Source: Streptomyces sclerotialus (lineage in GTDB: Bacteria > Actinomycetota > Actinomycetes > Streptomycetales > Streptomycetaceae). From it: 64,000 nt of DNA. The notes below the pieces were generated by a model. That model did no database searches. It was not told where the DNA came from and saw only the letters and a program-made list of their open reading frames with translations. The translations under genes and the position numbers were made by a program. Positions 53,693 through 63,857 of this stretch are shown here, piece by piece (the first letter of the stretch is position 1; each line of letters begins with the position of its first letter). The DNA lies in contig JODX01000001.1 in assembly GCA_000719105.1 (NCBI GenBank), forward strand, positions 310,001 through 374,000, read 5' to 3'.

Positions 53693-56600
53693 TCACTCAC
53701 CTCCCTGCCGCCGCAGCGCGGAGGCCTCCGGTGCCGGTCGCCGCGCCGCCAGCACACCCGTGACCACGAGCGGTGCCACCGCCACGGCCGCCAGCAGCAG
53801 CGCCACACGGAGCACGGGCAGTTCCACGAGCACCTCCGGGACCGGCCGGGTCGCCTGCGGGGTGAGGACGATCAACGGGATCACCGCCCGGGTCAGCACG
53901 GTGCCCAGCGCGACGCCCACCCCCAGCGCCAGCGCCATCAGCAGCCCCAGTTCCGCGGCGATCGCCCGGGCGATCCGGCGGCGGGACGCACCGAGCGCCC
54001 GCAGCACCGCGAACTCTCCGCCCCGCTCCCGCAGCGAGCCCGCCGTGCTCACCGTGAACCCGACCGCGGCCAGTACGGCCGCGACCATGGCCGCCGCGGC
54101 GAACGCGGCCTCGGGTCCCGCTCCGAACGGGTCGTCCCGCAGCCGGTCCGCGATCTCGTCCCGCACGACGACCTGCGACGGATCGACGTCCGGACGCGCC
54201 CGCACGTCCGCGGCGACCCCTGCCGCCGCACCCGGTGCCGTCCGCAGCCACCACTCGTTGGGCGCGGCGCTCGCCCCTTCACGGGCCTGGAGCACCCGGT
54301 TCACGGTCCGCAGGTCCACCAGCAGGGCGCCACCGTCGCCGGCGCCGCCCGTGGCGGTGGTCGGCAGCGCGTGTACCGTCCGCACTATGCGCACCGGCAC
54401 GGTGGTGGTCCCGAACGGGACGTCCACCTGCTGGCCGGTCCGCTGGATCCCGGCGGACGCGAGGAAGCGGTCGGTGGCGACGCCGGTCACCTCGGGCGTC
54501 GCGGGCTGCGCCACATGCATCCGGACCGTGACCGATGCGGACACCCCGGACGTTCCGGATGCTCCGGCTGTTCCGGAGGGGAGGTGCCCGGTGCCGTAGC
54601 CGACCACCAAGGTCCCGGACGGCGACTCCTGCACGCGCGCGGGATCCGGCCGGGCGGAGGAGTCCTGGGACGTCGAGGCGCTGTCGGCATGCGAGACGGC
54701 CTTCCACATGCCGGCGCCGGGGATCGGCAGCGACCGCTCCTGTTCGCCGGCGGTGACGGCGGTCAGCCCCGACACCGTCAGACGATGCCGTTCGGACCGG
54801 CCCGCCGGCTGTGCCACGTCCAGTTCCAGGGCCGTCAGCGTCCAGGTCGAGGACCCGGCCGCACCGTCCGCGGGCGCCCCGGTGGCGTCCGCGAGATCCA
54901 AGGTCAGGTCGTGGAGCCGTCCGTCGGCGGGGAGTTCACCCAGCGGGACCCGGTACGGCACGCCGTGGCGGTCCTCCAGGGTGGCCGTCACATCCGCCGA
55001 GGAGCCGCTGGAGCCGCCGTCACGGTCGCTCGTGAGGCGCAGCGTCGCGCGGAGCCCGGCGGCACGCCCCGGCAGCGGCACCCCGGCCGTCGCCTCCTTC
55101 GGCCCGAGCCCCGCCAGCAGCGAGTCCACCGGCTCCGCGGCCAGGTCGCTCCGCAGCAGCAGGCCGTCGGCCGCGTCCGCCGTGTCCAGCGCCAGCACGG
55201 TCGCCGCCCGGTCGCCGGACAGCGGCAGGCTCGTACGGACGGCGGGAGCGGCCGCCCGCACCCCGTCGACGGCCTCGTACATCGACGAATCGCCCAACTC
55301 GCCGTTCCCGCCCGCCAGGACGCGCACGTCCGTGCCGGCCCGGAAGTCCGCCTGGTCGTCCTGCGAACGGTTCCAGGAGGCGCCCTCGCCGATCGCCAGC
55401 ATCCCCAGGGCGACCGCGAGGACCAGGAGCAGCACGGGGCCGGCGCCGTGGGCGGGGCGGCGGCTGAACTGCCAGCTCGCCAGCGCGGCCGGCAGCCCCC
55501 GGCCGCGCGCCGCGCGGCGTTCGGCGAGCCGGGCCACCGGCGGCAGCAGCCGCAGGGTGAGGACGGTGCCGGCGAGCAGGGCGAGGGCGGGGGCCGTCAC
55601 CAGGAGCGGGTCGATGCCGAGGGTGCCTCTGCCGTCGGCGGCCACGGTTCCACCGGTCCGGCGGCTCAGCTGCCAGTAGGCGACCGCGGCGACCACCAGC
55701 AGCCCGACGTCCGCCCCGGCGCGCAGCGGGGCCGGCAGCGGGCGGGCCCGCCGCACCGAGAAGGAACCCGAGGCCAGCGCCGGCACCGTCACCGCCAGCC
55801 CGCACCCCGCGGCCACACCGGCCGCGACCAGCCACACCTCGGGGCCGGTGCCCGAGGTGTCCGGGCGGAGGCCGATCCGTGCCAGTGCCCCCTGCCCGGC
55901 CAGCAGCCCCGCGAGCGGCCCGGCGAGCAGCGGCGCGCAGACGGCCGCGGGCAGCGCGAGCAACAGCGCCTCCAGCGCGGCGAGCCCCGCGATCCGGCCC
56001 GGCGACCCGCCCCGCGCCCGCAGCAGCCGGGTCTCGTCGACGCGCTCCGTACTCAGCAGCCGGGCCACCAGCAACAGCGCGTACGCCGCGAGCAGGGTCA
56101 GCAGCAGTGCCACGATCAGCAGGGTCGAGCGGGACACGAGCAGCGACCGCTCGACCCGGTCCAGCACCTCGGGGAGGGAGGTCGCCGAGGCCGTGCCGTC
56201 GCCCAGCGCTTCGGACGTGCGCAGCGCGGCCGCGCCCTCGCGGGCGGCCTCCCGCAGGGCGCCGATCCGGTCCGTCGTCAGCGCGGAGAAGTCGGCGGAC
56301 GCGAGCCAGGCGGTCTCCCCGGAGCTCACCCGCCCGCCGGTGAGCACGGACGGGTCGGCGAGCAGGGGCCCGTACGTGGTGAAGGAGAGCGTGTGGACAC
56401 CGCGGCCGCCGACGTCGTCCAGCCGCCAGTACGGCGCGGTCGCGCGGGCGGGGCGGTAGAGGCCGGTGACGTGCACGTGCACCGTCGGCCCGTCGAAGCG
56501 GTCGGTGAGGGCGAGCCGGGCGCCGGTCCGCAGTCCGAGGGCCTCGGCGGCGGTCTGCGGCAGGGCCACCTCGACCGGGTTTCCGGCCCCGGTCACCCGG

Positions 56601-57019
56601 GGGAGCCGTCCCTCGGTGATGCGTAGCTGTGAGCGGTCCAGCGCCGCCAGGTGTGTGAGGTCGGGCTCGTCGGAGCCGGCGGGGGTCGGCCGCAGGGAGC
56701 GCGGCAGGGCGTACGGGCCGGAGCGCACCAGGGTCCGCAGCGTCACCGGCAGTCCGTCGAAGGTCCGCCGGGCGCCCTCCCGTACGGCCTCGTCGGCGGC
56801 GGAGCGCCGGTCCGGGGCGGGGGTGTCCGCCGTGACGATCAGAGCGGTGTCGGCGGCGTTCTCGGAGGAGGGGAGCGTGTGGCGCAGGGCGGCGTCGCCG
56901 ATAGCGCCGGAGTATGCGGTGAGGGCCGCGAGCAGGGCCGTGGTCAGCAGGACGGTGAGCAGCGCGGCGGCGAGCAGCAGGCGGTGCGCTCGCGCGCGCA
57001 GTAACACGAACCCTGTCAC
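53693..57019 (-). CDS. FtsX-like ABC permease, first of a pair
   Basis: An 1108-residue permease of the same class: LLLAAALLTVLLTTALLAAL near the N-terminus, outer domain with TALIVTADTPAPD, FtsX block STLLIVALLLTLLAAYALLL followed by ETRLLRARGGSPGRIAG, a large second outer domain (TDVRVLAGGNGELGDSSMYE), and terminal helices with GGEFAVLRALGASRRRIARA. The large outer domains suggest mechanotransmission or lipoprotein/peptide handling like MacB and not solute passage. First gene of the three-gene operon with its ATPase last. Substrate unknown. Confidence 0.88.
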   Translation of the reverse strand: MTGFVLLRARAHRLLLAAALLTVLLTTALLAALTAYSGAIGDAALRHTLPSSENAADTALIVTADTPAPDRRSAADEAVREGARRTFDGLPVTLRTLVRSGPYALPRSLRPTPAGSDEPDLTHLAALDRSQLRITEGRLPRVTGAGNPVEVALPQTAAEALGLRTGARLALTDRFDGPTVHVHVTGLYRPARATAPYWRLDDVGGRGVHTLSFTTYGPLLADPSVLTGGRVSSGETAWLASADFSALTTDRIGALREAAREGAAALRTSEALGDGTASATSLPEVLDRVERSLLVSRSTLLIVALLLTLLAAYALLLVARLLSTERVDETRLLRARGGSPGRIAGLAALEALLLALPAAVCAPLLAGPLAGLLAGQGALARIGLRPDTSGTGPEVWLVAAGVAAGCGLAVTVPALASGSFSVRRARPLPAPLRAGADVGLLVVAAVAYWQLSRRTGGTVAADGRGTLGIDPLLVTAPALALLAGTVLTLRLLPPVARLAERRAARGRGLPAALASWQFSRRPAHGAGPVLLLVLAVALGMLAIGEGASWNRSQDDQADFRAGTDVRVLAGGNGELGDSSMYEAVDGVRAAAPAVRTSLPLSGDRAATVLALDTADAADGLLLRSDLAAEPVDSLLAGLGPKEATAGVPLPGRAAGLRATLRLTSDRDGGSSGSSADVTATLEDRHGVPYRVPLGELPADGRLHDLTLDLADATGAPADGAAGSSTWTLTALELDVAQPAGRSERHRLTVSGLTAVTAGEQERSLPIPGAGMWKAVSHADSASTSQDSSARPDPARVQESPSGTLVVGYGTGHLPSGTAGASGTSGVSASVTVRMHVAQPATPEVTGVATDRFLASAGIQRTGQQVDVPFGTTTVPVRIVRTVHALPTTATGGAGDGGALLVDLRTVNRVLQAREGASAAPNEWWLRTAPGAAAGVAADVRARPDVDPSQVVVRDEIADRLRDDPFGAGPEAAFAAAAMVAAVLAAVGFTVSTAGSLRERGGEFAVLRALGASRRRIARAIAAELGLLMALALGVGVALGTVLTRAVIPLIVLTPQATRPVPEVLVELPVLRVALLLAAVAVAPLVVTGVLAARRPAPEASALRRQGGE

Positions 57020-57217
57020 CCGGCCCCCCGTCAGCTGTCCCCCGAAGTCCCCGCAGCCCTCAAAGCCCTCGAAACCCTTGAAGTTCCCGAAGCCCTCGAC
57101 TTCCGGGTGATGTTTTCAGACATCAGGAGGCTGCTGTAACCGCTTACGCACCGCCCTTGACCGGATTGTGATCGGAATGCGTGGCCGCGCGACCGAAATG
57201 CGGGCGTGGTACTCGGC

Positions 57218-57622
57218 TCAGCCCTGGGTGTTCACCATCGAGGCCGCCGCGTATGTCAGGTAGTTCCAGAGCGTGTGCTCGTGCTCCTCGGAGAGGCCGA
57301 GCTCGTCGACGGCCACGCGCATGTGCTTCAGCCAGGCGTCGTGCGCGGCGCGGTCGACGGTGAACGGGGCGTGACGCATCCGCAGCCGGGGGTGGCCGCG
57401 GTTCTCGCTGTACGTCGTGGGGCCGCCCCAGTACTGGATGAGGAACAGCGCGAAGCGCTCCTCGGCCGGACCCAGGTCCTCCTCGGGATACATGGGCCGC
57501 AGCAGCGGGTCCTCGGCGACACCCTCGTAGAAGCGGCGCACGAGGCGCCGGAAGGTCTCCTCGCCGCCCACCTGCTCGTAGAAGGTCTGCTCCGAAAGCG
57601 TGCCGCGCCGTATCTCTCTCAC
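57218..57622 (-). CDS. glbO: Truncated haemoglobin, group II (HbO)
   Basis: A 134-residue 2-over-2 globin. FRRLVRRFYEGVAEDPLLRP holds the Phe-Tyr (B9-B10) pair; QYWGGPTTYSENRGHPRLRM the CD/E region; RHAPFTVD the proximal His; AWLKHMRVAVDEL the Trp G8 typical of group II. Binds O2 and reacts with NO or peroxides in the cytoplasm. ATG 57622. Divergent from the methyltransferase gene. Confidence 0.93.
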   Translation of the reverse strand: MREIRRGTLSEQTFYEQVGGEETFRRLVRRFYEGVAEDPLLRPMYPEEDLGPAEERFALFLIQYWGGPTTYSENRGHPRLRMRHAPFTVDRAAHDAWLKHMRVAVDELGLSEEHEHTLWNYLTYAAASMVNTQG

Positions 57623-57851
57623 ATCTCCATCGTCTCAGACGGGAGGGCGGAGGACTCAAGGCTTAGGACCCGTCATGACTGGGCCGTCCGGCCGGGAATG
57701 GGCGGCGAAAAGGGGCATGGCCGCCGCCGCGGGGAGGGTCGTCGCGGGCTCGCGGGCTCGCGGGGGCGGGTTCGACCGTGCGGGCGAGGCGATTCCAGCT
57801 CGGTGGGCCGAGGTGCTCGCCTCGGGGCGGACGGCGCAGCACAGTGGACGC

Positions 57852-58889
57852 ATGGGCACGCACGCGCTCGGCCACGGCCTGGAGGACCTCGCGACGGAGG
57901 CCCGCGCTGCCCTGGTGCGCGAGATCGAGGCGAGCGGGGCGTTCGACGACGACCCGGTCTGGCGGGATGCGTTCGCGTCGGTTCCGCGCCACCTCTTCGT
58001 GCCGTCCTACTTCATCGGCGTCGTCGGCGGCTATGAGCGGCTGTGGGGCGAGGAGAAGGATCCGCGGCGACGTGAGCGCTGGCTGCGCGGCGCGTACGCC
58101 GACGCCCCGCTCGCCACCCGGGTCCGCGACGGTGAGCTGATCTCCTCCAGCAGCCAGCCCTCGCTGATGGCCAAGATGCTGACCGAGCTGGAGGTGGAGG
58201 ACGGCCACCGCGTCCTGGAGATCGGCGCCGGCACCGGCTACAACGCCGCCCTGCTCGCCCATCGCCTCGGGGACGACCTGGTCACCACGGTCGACCTGGA
58301 CCCCGACCTCACGGAGGGGGCGCGCAGACATCTCGAGGCCGCCGGGTACCACCCGGCCGTCGTCACCGGCGACGGAGCGCGCGGGGTCCCCGAGCGCGCT
58401 CCCTACGACCGGATCATCGCGACCTGCGCGCTGTCCTCCATCCCGCGCGCCTGGCTCGCGCAGTGTGCCCCGGACGCCCGCATCCTGACGCCGCTGGCCA
58501 CGGGCCTGCTCAGGCTGCGAGCACGGGACACCGAGCACGCCGAGGGCCGGTTCCTCCACACGCCGGCGTACTTCGTGCCGTTGCGCGGCGACGGGGGCGC
58601 CTCCGCTTCCGCCGCCTCCGCTTCCGCCGAACGGAGCGGGGAGCCCGGGGGAGAGGCCGAGACGGCCCGGCCGTACCTCGGCGGGCTGCCGCGCCGGGCC
58701 AGGGAGCACGAGCTGTTCCGGTTCCTGCTCACCCTGACCGCCCGCACCCTCGACCCGCAGGATGCCCTCGCCCTCTGGGACCGCGAGGACCGGCCGGTGC
58801 GCGAGCGGTACGGGGTCACGGTGAGCGGCGAACGGGCGTGGGCGTGGCTGGACGACCCGGAGGGGCCGTACGCATGGCCCCTTCCGTGA
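57852..58889 (+). CDS. PCMT-like SAM-dependent methyltransferase
   Basis: A 345-residue protein. FASVPRHLFVPSYF and SSSSQPSLMAKMLTELEV are typical of protein-L-isoaspartate methyltransferase-like enzymes, followed by motif I RVLEIGAGTGYNAALLAHRL, DLDPDLTEGA and YDRIIATCALSSIP. A C-terminal part of ~110 residues beyond the fold (LFRFLLTLTARTLDPQDALA) is usual for the Streptomyces members, several of which serve peptide modification; here no precursor peptide gene is seen nearby. ATG 57852 starts MGTHALGHGLEDLA; the 84-codon upstream extension is Gly/Arg-rich and rejected. Confidence 0.85.
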   Translation: MGTHALGHGLEDLATEARAALVREIEASGAFDDDPVWRDAFASVPRHLFVPSYFIGVVGGYERLWGEEKDPRRRERWLRGAYADAPLATRVRDGELISSSSQPSLMAKMLTELEVEDGHRVLEIGAGTGYNAALLAHRLGDDLVTTVDLDPDLTEGARRHLEAAGYHPAVVTGDGARGVPERAPYDRIIATCALSSIPRAWLAQCAPDARILTPLATGLLRLRARDTEHAEGRFLHTPAYFVPLRGDGGASASAASASAERSGEPGGEAETARPYLGGLPRRAREHELFRFLLTLTARTLDPQDALALWDREDRPVRERYGVTVSGERAWAWLDDPEGPYAWPLP

Positions 58890-58905
58890 GCCGCGTACGC
58901 CCCCC

Positions 58906-60741
58906 TCAGCCGCGCCGGATCGTGATCGTCGTCCAGGCGCCCACGTGCACCCGGTCCCCGTCCTGCAGGGGCACCGGCACGAAGGGCTGGATGGGCTCCT
59001 CCGAGCCGTTGACCGTGGTCCCGTTCGTGGAGTTCTGGTCCACGACCGCCCAGCTGCCGTCCGGCTGCTGGACCAGGACGGCGTGCTGGTGCGAGACGCC
59101 CGGGTCCTCCGGCGGCACCGACAGATCGATGTCGGGCGTGTCACCGGTGGAGTGCCGGCGACGGCCGATGGTGATCTGGTTCCCGGAGAGCGTGCGCTGC
59201 TGCTCGGGGGAGTACGCGGGCAGGTTGAGCCCCGCGGCCTCGGGGCCCGAGCGCTGCATCATCGACATGAAGTAGTCGCGGTCCGGGCCGATCGTCGCCG
59301 TCCAGGTCGCGGACTGCTGCCCGTACCCGGGGCCGGGCGGTGCCTGGGTGGCACCGGGCTGCGGATAGCCGTACCCGCCCTGGCCCGGACCGGCGCCGCC
59401 GGGGCCGGACGGCGGCGGGATCATCCAGTCGTCGTTCCCGCCCCCGAAGGACGGACCACCGGACTGCGGACCACCGGACTGCGGGCCGCTGCCAGGGCCG
59501 TGGGGCCCGCCGGGGCCACCAGGACCACTGGGCGCACCAGGCCCACCCGGTCCGCCCGGTCCACCGGGTCCGACAGGTCCACCGGGGCCGCCGAAACCGC
59601 CGGGCCCGCCTGGACCGGACCCTCCGGGCCCACCCTGTCCGGGGTGCCCTGTCTCCCGCGGGAAAGCGGGCGGAGCCTGCGGTCCGGACTGCTGGAACGC
59701 CTGCGGCAGACCCGGGATCCCGGGCCCACCCGGGCCGGCGGGTCCACCCGGACCGCCAGGTTCACCGGAACCGCCAGGGCCGCCGGGACCGCCAGGCCCG
59801 CCCGGCCGGCCGGGACCACCGAATCCACCCGGGCCACCCGGCCCACCGGGACCACCAGGGCCACCGAATCCACCCGGTCCACCCGGACCACTCGGCCCAC
59901 CAGGGCCACCGAAGTCACCCGAGCCGCCCGGCCCACCGGAACCACCGGGACCACCGAACCCACCCGGCCCGCCAGGGCCACTCGGCCCACCGGAACCAGC
60001 CGGTCCGCCCGGCCCACCGTGCGTCGGCCCGGGCGGAGGCGGAACGGGACGCGACGGATCACCGAAGCCCGGCCCCGGTCCACCTGGACCTGCCGGCCCA
60101 CCGGGTCCTGCCGGACCACCCGGCCCGGACGGATCGCCGAACGCCGGCCCGGGCGGGATCGGCTCCGCCGGCCGGTTCACCTGCGAGGGGCGTGAGCTCT
60201 GGTACTCGTACGAGTCGTCGCCGAAGGACGGCGGCCCCGGCGGCTGCTGGAAACGGAGCGCCGGATTCGGCCCACCGGGCCCACCAGGACCACCGGGCCC
60301 AGGTCCGCCGGGCCCACCCGCGGGTCCTCCGAACCCGCCAGGGCCTGCAGGGCCCCCAGGACCTCCGGGCCCACCGGGACCCCCCGGCCTACCGGGCCCG
60401 CCCGGGCCGGACGCCGAGGGCCGCGGTGCGGCCGGGGTGTAGGTCGTGGCCGTGTTCGTCAGGAAGTTCCACCGGCACTCCTCGCAGAACGGTGCGCCGC
60501 CCTCACGGGGCGTACGGCACTGCGGGCAGAGCTCCGGCTCGAAGCCGGGCGCGCCGGCCGGGTGCGGCGGGCGGCCGCCCGCGGTGGGCGGCGGAGGCGT
60601 GGCGCCGGGCGGCGGATAGCCGTAACCGGCGGCCGGGGGCGGCGGAGGCGGGGGCGGGGGCACGGCACCGGGCATGCGGTGACCGCAGACCTCGCACCAG
60701 TCGTCGGAACCCGACTGGTGTCCGTTCGGGCAGGTCGGCAT
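58906..60741 (-). CDS. FHA-domain protein with zinc ribbons and a long collagen-like linker
   Basis: A 611-residue protein. Two zinc-ribbon motifs: [20 protein letters not shown] (~4-23) and [20 protein letters not shown] (~80-100), with a polyproline run between. Residues ~118-430 are mostly Gly-X-Y triplets ([24 protein letters not shown]). The C-terminus from ~495 is an FHA domain: [62 protein letters not shown], with the Arg, Ser-His and Asn residues needed to bind phosphothreonine. Last gene of a kinase-phosphatase-VWA-FHA operon; probably a substrate or reader of that kinase. The 239 extra codons upstream are rejected. Confidence 0.88.
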   Translation of the reverse strand: MPTCPNGHQSGSDDWCEVCGHRMPGAVPPPPPPPPPAAGYGYPPPGATPPPPTAGGRPPHPAGAPGFEPELCPQCRTPREGGAPFCEECRWNFLTNTATTYTPAAPRPSASGPGGPGRPGGPGGPGGPGGPAGPGGFGGPAGGPGGPGPGGPGGPGGPNPALRFQQPPGPPSFGDDSYEYQSSRPSQVNRPAEPIPPGPAFGDPSGPGGPAGPGGPAGPGGPGPGFGDPSRPVPPPPGPTHGGPGGPAGSGGPSGPGGPGGFGGPGGSGGPGGSGDFGGPGGPSGPGGPGGFGGPGGPGGPGGPGGFGGPGRPGGPGGPGGPGGSGEPGGPGGPAGPGGPGIPGLPQAFQQSGPQAPPAFPRETGHPGQGGPGGSGPGGPGGFGGPGGPVGPGGPGGPGGPGAPSGPGGPGGPHGPGSGPQSGGPQSGGPSFGGGNDDWMIPPPSGPGGAGPGQGGYGYPQPGATQAPPGPGYGQQSATWTATIGPDRDYFMSMMQRSGPEAAGLNLPAYSPEQQRTLSGNQITIGRRRHSTGDTPDIDLSVPPEDPGVSHQHAVLVQQPDGSWAVVDQNSTNGTTVNGSEEPIQPFVPVPLQDGDRVHVGAWTTITIRRG

Positions 60742-60866
60742 GTCGGCGCGTCCCCCTCTCCTCTCCGGCCGTCCGGGCCGGGTATCTCGGCCACTTTGGG
60801 CCGGTGTGACCGGTATTGTCCGATCCCCGGTGGGGGTTCGGGCTCGCTGTTTCTCGCTGTTGCTCG

Positions 60867-62213
60867 CTATTTCTTTACACGAACAGTCTTTGTCGACCGT
60901 GTCTCGAGAGTCATCTCGTCGGCCTCCTCGACCTTCGCTTTCAGTCGCACAGTACCTGCCGCGGCGTCGACCACGTCCACCACCTTGGCGAGCAGTTTCG
61001 CAGTATCGGAGTTCCCGGAGACACTCGCCAGCTGAACGGCCCGTCCGAGCTTGGCCGTTGCTCCGTCGATGTCCCCCGCCTTGCGGGCGTCCAGACCCTG
61101 CTGGATGGCCTGTGCCAGTTCGGCCTGGCCCGTGTAGTGGGCGACCTGCGGGTTGATCGAGGTCGAGGCCGCCATGTCGTCGGTCCACACGGCCCGTACG
61201 AGACCCTGTGCGCCCAGGCTCTGCGCGCTGCCGTCGGGCTGCGGGATCACCAGTGAGACGCGCGCGGCCAGCATCTCCTGGCCGATCCCGGCGGCCGGGA
61301 CCTCCACGCACACGTGGTAGTCGCGCGACTCGTCGCCCCACGAGCCCGTCGGGTAGTCCCCGGCGCGCGGGCCCGCCTCGGTGCGGCGGTCGGTCAGCTC
61401 CTCCACCGTGGGGGCCACCTGCTTGACGTACTTGATCGTCGTGCCGACCGGTGTCCACAGCCGCAGTGAGACGTCCGCCACCTCCTTGCCCATGGCCGTC
61501 TCCATCATGTGCGTGAAGTCGGCGGCCAGGCCCGCCGGGTCGGCGACGATGTCGGCGGTGCCGAGCAGCGCGGACGCGATCCCGGTGACCTCCTTGACCT
61601 CCCAGTCGGTCCCTACGCCCCGTGCGTCACAGGTGAAGCGGCCGGCGCAGGCGTCCAGCGTGGCCTTGAGTGCCTCGGGCGACTCGTGCTCGTTCCGGCC
61701 GTCGGTGAGCAGGATGCCGTGCCGGATGGCGACGTCCGCCGAGGAGAGCAGGCGGTCGGCGAGCCGCAGCCAGGTGCCGATCGCGGTGCCGCCGCCCGCG
61801 CTCAGCCGGCGCAGCGCCTGCTTGGCCTGGCCGCGGGTGGTGGCGTCGGCGACCGCGAGCCGGCCGTTGCCCGGGTAGACCTCCTTGGCCACGTGCGTGC
61901 CGCCGATCACCGCGAAGTGGACGCCGTCGCGCAGGGTGTCGATCGCGGCGGCCGTCGCGTCACGGGCGTTGCGCATCTTCGTCGGCGGGTAGTCCATCGA
62001 GCCCGAGCAGTCGACCATGAGCGCGACCGCCGCGGACGGGCCCTGCCCCGGCGAGTACAGGTGCGGTGCGGCGACCGCGCTGCCGATGGTGCCGCCGCCC
62101 GTGGCGCTGACCGTCACGATGGCGTTGACCTCGCGGCCCCCCTCCGGCAGGTACTCGTTCTGGTAGACGTCCACCGAGAACTGCGGCACGTTCGACTTCG
62201 AGAAATTGGCCAT
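60867..62213 (-). CDS. von Willebrand factor A domain protein
   Basis: A 448-residue cytoplasmic-looking protein with no signal peptide. The VWA fold starts [20 protein letters not shown], an intact MIDAS DxSxS motif, and continues with [16 protein letters not shown] (Thr) and [16 protein letters not shown] (Asp). The C-terminal third ([20 protein letters not shown]) is helical and tetratricopeptide-like. Between the PP2C and FHA genes on the same strand; likely a scaffold or metal-dependent binding partner in the Ser/Thr phosphorylation system. Confidence 0.9.
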   Translation of the reverse strand: MANFSKSNVPQFSVDVYQNEYLPEGGREVNAIVTVSATGGGTIGSAVAAPHLYSPGQGPSAAVALMVDCSGSMDYPPTKMRNARDATAAAIDTLRDGVHFAVIGGTHVAKEVYPGNGRLAVADATTRGQAKQALRRLSAGGGTAIGTWLRLADRLLSSADVAIRHGILLTDGRNEHESPEALKATLDACAGRFTCDARGVGTDWEVKEVTGIASALLGTADIVADPAGLAADFTHMMETAMGKEVADVSLRLWTPVGTTIKYVKQVAPTVEELTDRRTEAGPRAGDYPTGSWGDESRDYHVCVEVPAAGIGQEMLAARVSLVIPQPDGSAQSLGAQGLVRAVWTDDMAASTSINPQVAHYTGQAELAQAIQQGLDARKAGDIDGATAKLGRAVQLASVSGNSDTAKLLAKVVDVVDAAAGTVRLKAKVEEADEMTLETRSTKTVRVKK

Positions 62214-62393
62214 GCCTTCTCTGCTCCCCCTCGAGGCTCCCCACGGCGACGTGGGGCGCTGACTGCGCCTGTGTGAGCGGAGGCTGCGCCCGTGTGAGCG
62301 GACCGGTCCCCTCCGGTCCGCCGGCCGGCCTCCGCCGTGCCTGTGCCCCCGGCCGGCGGTGCCCGGCTGGGACGGTGCCCCCGCAGGGCACCG

Positions 62394-63854
62394 TCAGGCC
62401 GATCCTGCCCCCTGCGACGGCGCCGGGAACGGCAGGACGGCCACTGTTACGTTGTCGTGGCCCCCGCCGTCGAGGGCGTGGCCCACCAGAACCTGGGCAG
62501 TGTGCAGCGGGCGCAGCGGTGCGTCCAGGGGCACGGCCTCGGCCATCTCGCCGGCCGTCTCCGCGTAGTTCCACAGCCCGTCGGTGCACACCACCACTAC
62601 ACCCGGACGGTCCGGCTTGAAGGAAGCGGTGTGCGGCTCCAGTTCGTACGCGTCCGCGCCGAGCCAGCCCGTGATCGCGTGGGCACGCTCGTCGGCGTAC
62701 GCCTCGGCCTCGCTCATCAGCCCGGCGGCCACCATCTGCGCGGCCCACGAGTCGTCCTCGGTCAGCCGGGCGGGAGGCGCGCTGCGGTCCGCGGGCACCC
62801 AGTAGACGCGGCTGTCGCCGACCCAGCCCACGATCAGCAGGGTGGGGGTCACGACGGCGCCGACCAGCGTGCAGGCGGGCGAGTTCTGGTACGGGGCCTG
62901 CTCGTGGACCGTCTCGGGCTCCTGGGCCAGGGAGTTGACGGCCTTGGAAGCGGCGACGATCGCGTCGTGCATGGCCTGCTGGGGGTGCGCGCCGCGCGGC
63001 AGCGACTCCAGCAGTGACTCGTTGGCCGCGCGGGAGGCCGCGAGCGAGGCGTCGTCGGGGCGCGTCGCGGACGACACGCCGTCGCAGACGATCGCGATCA
63101 CGGCGGGCGAACCGTCGGACAGCGCGGTGGCGGACACCGCGAACGCGTCCTCGTTGCGGTGGTGGCGCAGCCCCCGGTCGCTGACCGCGGCCACCGCGTC
63201 CAGCTCCTGCTCCATGTGGTCGCGCTCGCGCGGCTGGGCGTGCCCGCAGTTCTCGCAGTAGCCGTCCCGGTCGACCCGGCCCGCGCGGCACGCCACACAG
63301 GTCTTGGTGCCGGCCGGGGGAGTGACGGGGTCGGTGGTGCGCGGGTCGACGGCCTGCGGCGCGGCCGACGCGGCGGGGGCAGCCGGGACGGTCGGGACGG
63401 CCGGCGAAGCCGGGGCGTCGGACGCGGCCGGGGCTCCGGACGGAGCAGACGGGGACGGCGCGTCCGGGGCGGTAGGCATGTCCGGAGCGCCTGGAGCGCC
63501 TGGAGCGCCTGGAGCGGCCAACGGGTACTCGTCCGGCTCGGCCCGCCGGTCGAACCGTACGCCCGCCGGCGGCTCGGAGTCCCCCGAGTCCCTGCCCGGG
63601 ATGTCGTCGGGCAGATGGACCGGCGGCGATGTTCCGGGGCCGCCCGCGGCGGGGGCGGCCGGCCAGTCCACCGGCACCGCCTCGGACGCGGACGGCGGGG
63701 GCGGCGCCGCCCCGTTCATGGTGAGCGTCGGATTGTCCCGCGGCGGTGCGGGAACCACCGACAGGTCGTATCCGCACGCACCGCAGAAGCGGTCTCCCGA
63801 CTCGAGGGGCCACTCACAGCTCGGGCACGCGGCCAGCTGGGGCATCTGTGACAT
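62394..63854 (-). CDS. PP2C-type Ser/Thr protein phosphatase with zinc ribbons
   Basis: A 486-residue protein. N-terminal zinc ribbon CPSCEWPLESGDRFCGACGY (~9-28), a Pro/Ala-rich linker with APGAPGAPGAPD, a second ribbon CVACRAGRVDRDGYCENCGH (~195-214), then a PP2C domain: SDRGLRHHRNEDAFAVS, VIAIVCDGVSSATRPDDASL, LLIVGWVGDSRVYWVPA, VVVCTDGLWNYAE, GGGHDNVTVAVLPF with all metal-binding Asp motifs. It should reverse phosphorylation by the kinase whose C-terminus is encoded three bases upstream. ATG 63854 is chosen over the adjacent TTG 63857; ATG 63845 is also possible. Confidence 0.92.
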   Translation of the reverse strand: MSQMPQLAACPSCEWPLESGDRFCGACGYDLSVVPAPPRDNPTLTMNGAAPPPPSASEAVPVDWPAAPAAGGPGTSPPVHLPDDIPGRDSGDSEPPAGVRFDRRAEPDEYPLAAPGAPGAPGAPDMPTAPDAPSPSAPSGAPAASDAPASPAVPTVPAAPAASAAPQAVDPRTTDPVTPPAGTKTCVACRAGRVDRDGYCENCGHAQPRERDHMEQELDAVAAVSDRGLRHHRNEDAFAVSATALSDGSPAVIAIVCDGVSSATRPDDASLAASRAANESLLESLPRGAHPQQAMHDAIVAASKAVNSLAQEPETVHEQAPYQNSPACTLVGAVVTPTLLIVGWVGDSRVYWVPADRSAPPARLTEDDSWAAQMVAAGLMSEAEAYADERAHAITGWLGADAYELEPHTASFKPDRPGVVVVCTDGLWNYAETAGEMAEAVPLDAPLRPLHTAQVLVGHALDGGGHDNVTVAVLPFPAPSQGAGSA

Positions 63855-63857
63855 CAA

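Noticed and set aside
53336-56626. 1096-residue plus-strand ORF across the FtsX-like permeases
   Set aside because: Antisense shadow of two well-formed membrane proteins with intact FtsX motifs.
58906-61458. 850-residue reading of the FHA protein
   Set aside because: The first 239 codons lie inside the VWA gene on the same strand and are Gly/Arg-rich shadow; MPTCPNGHQ at 60741 starts the zinc ribbon.
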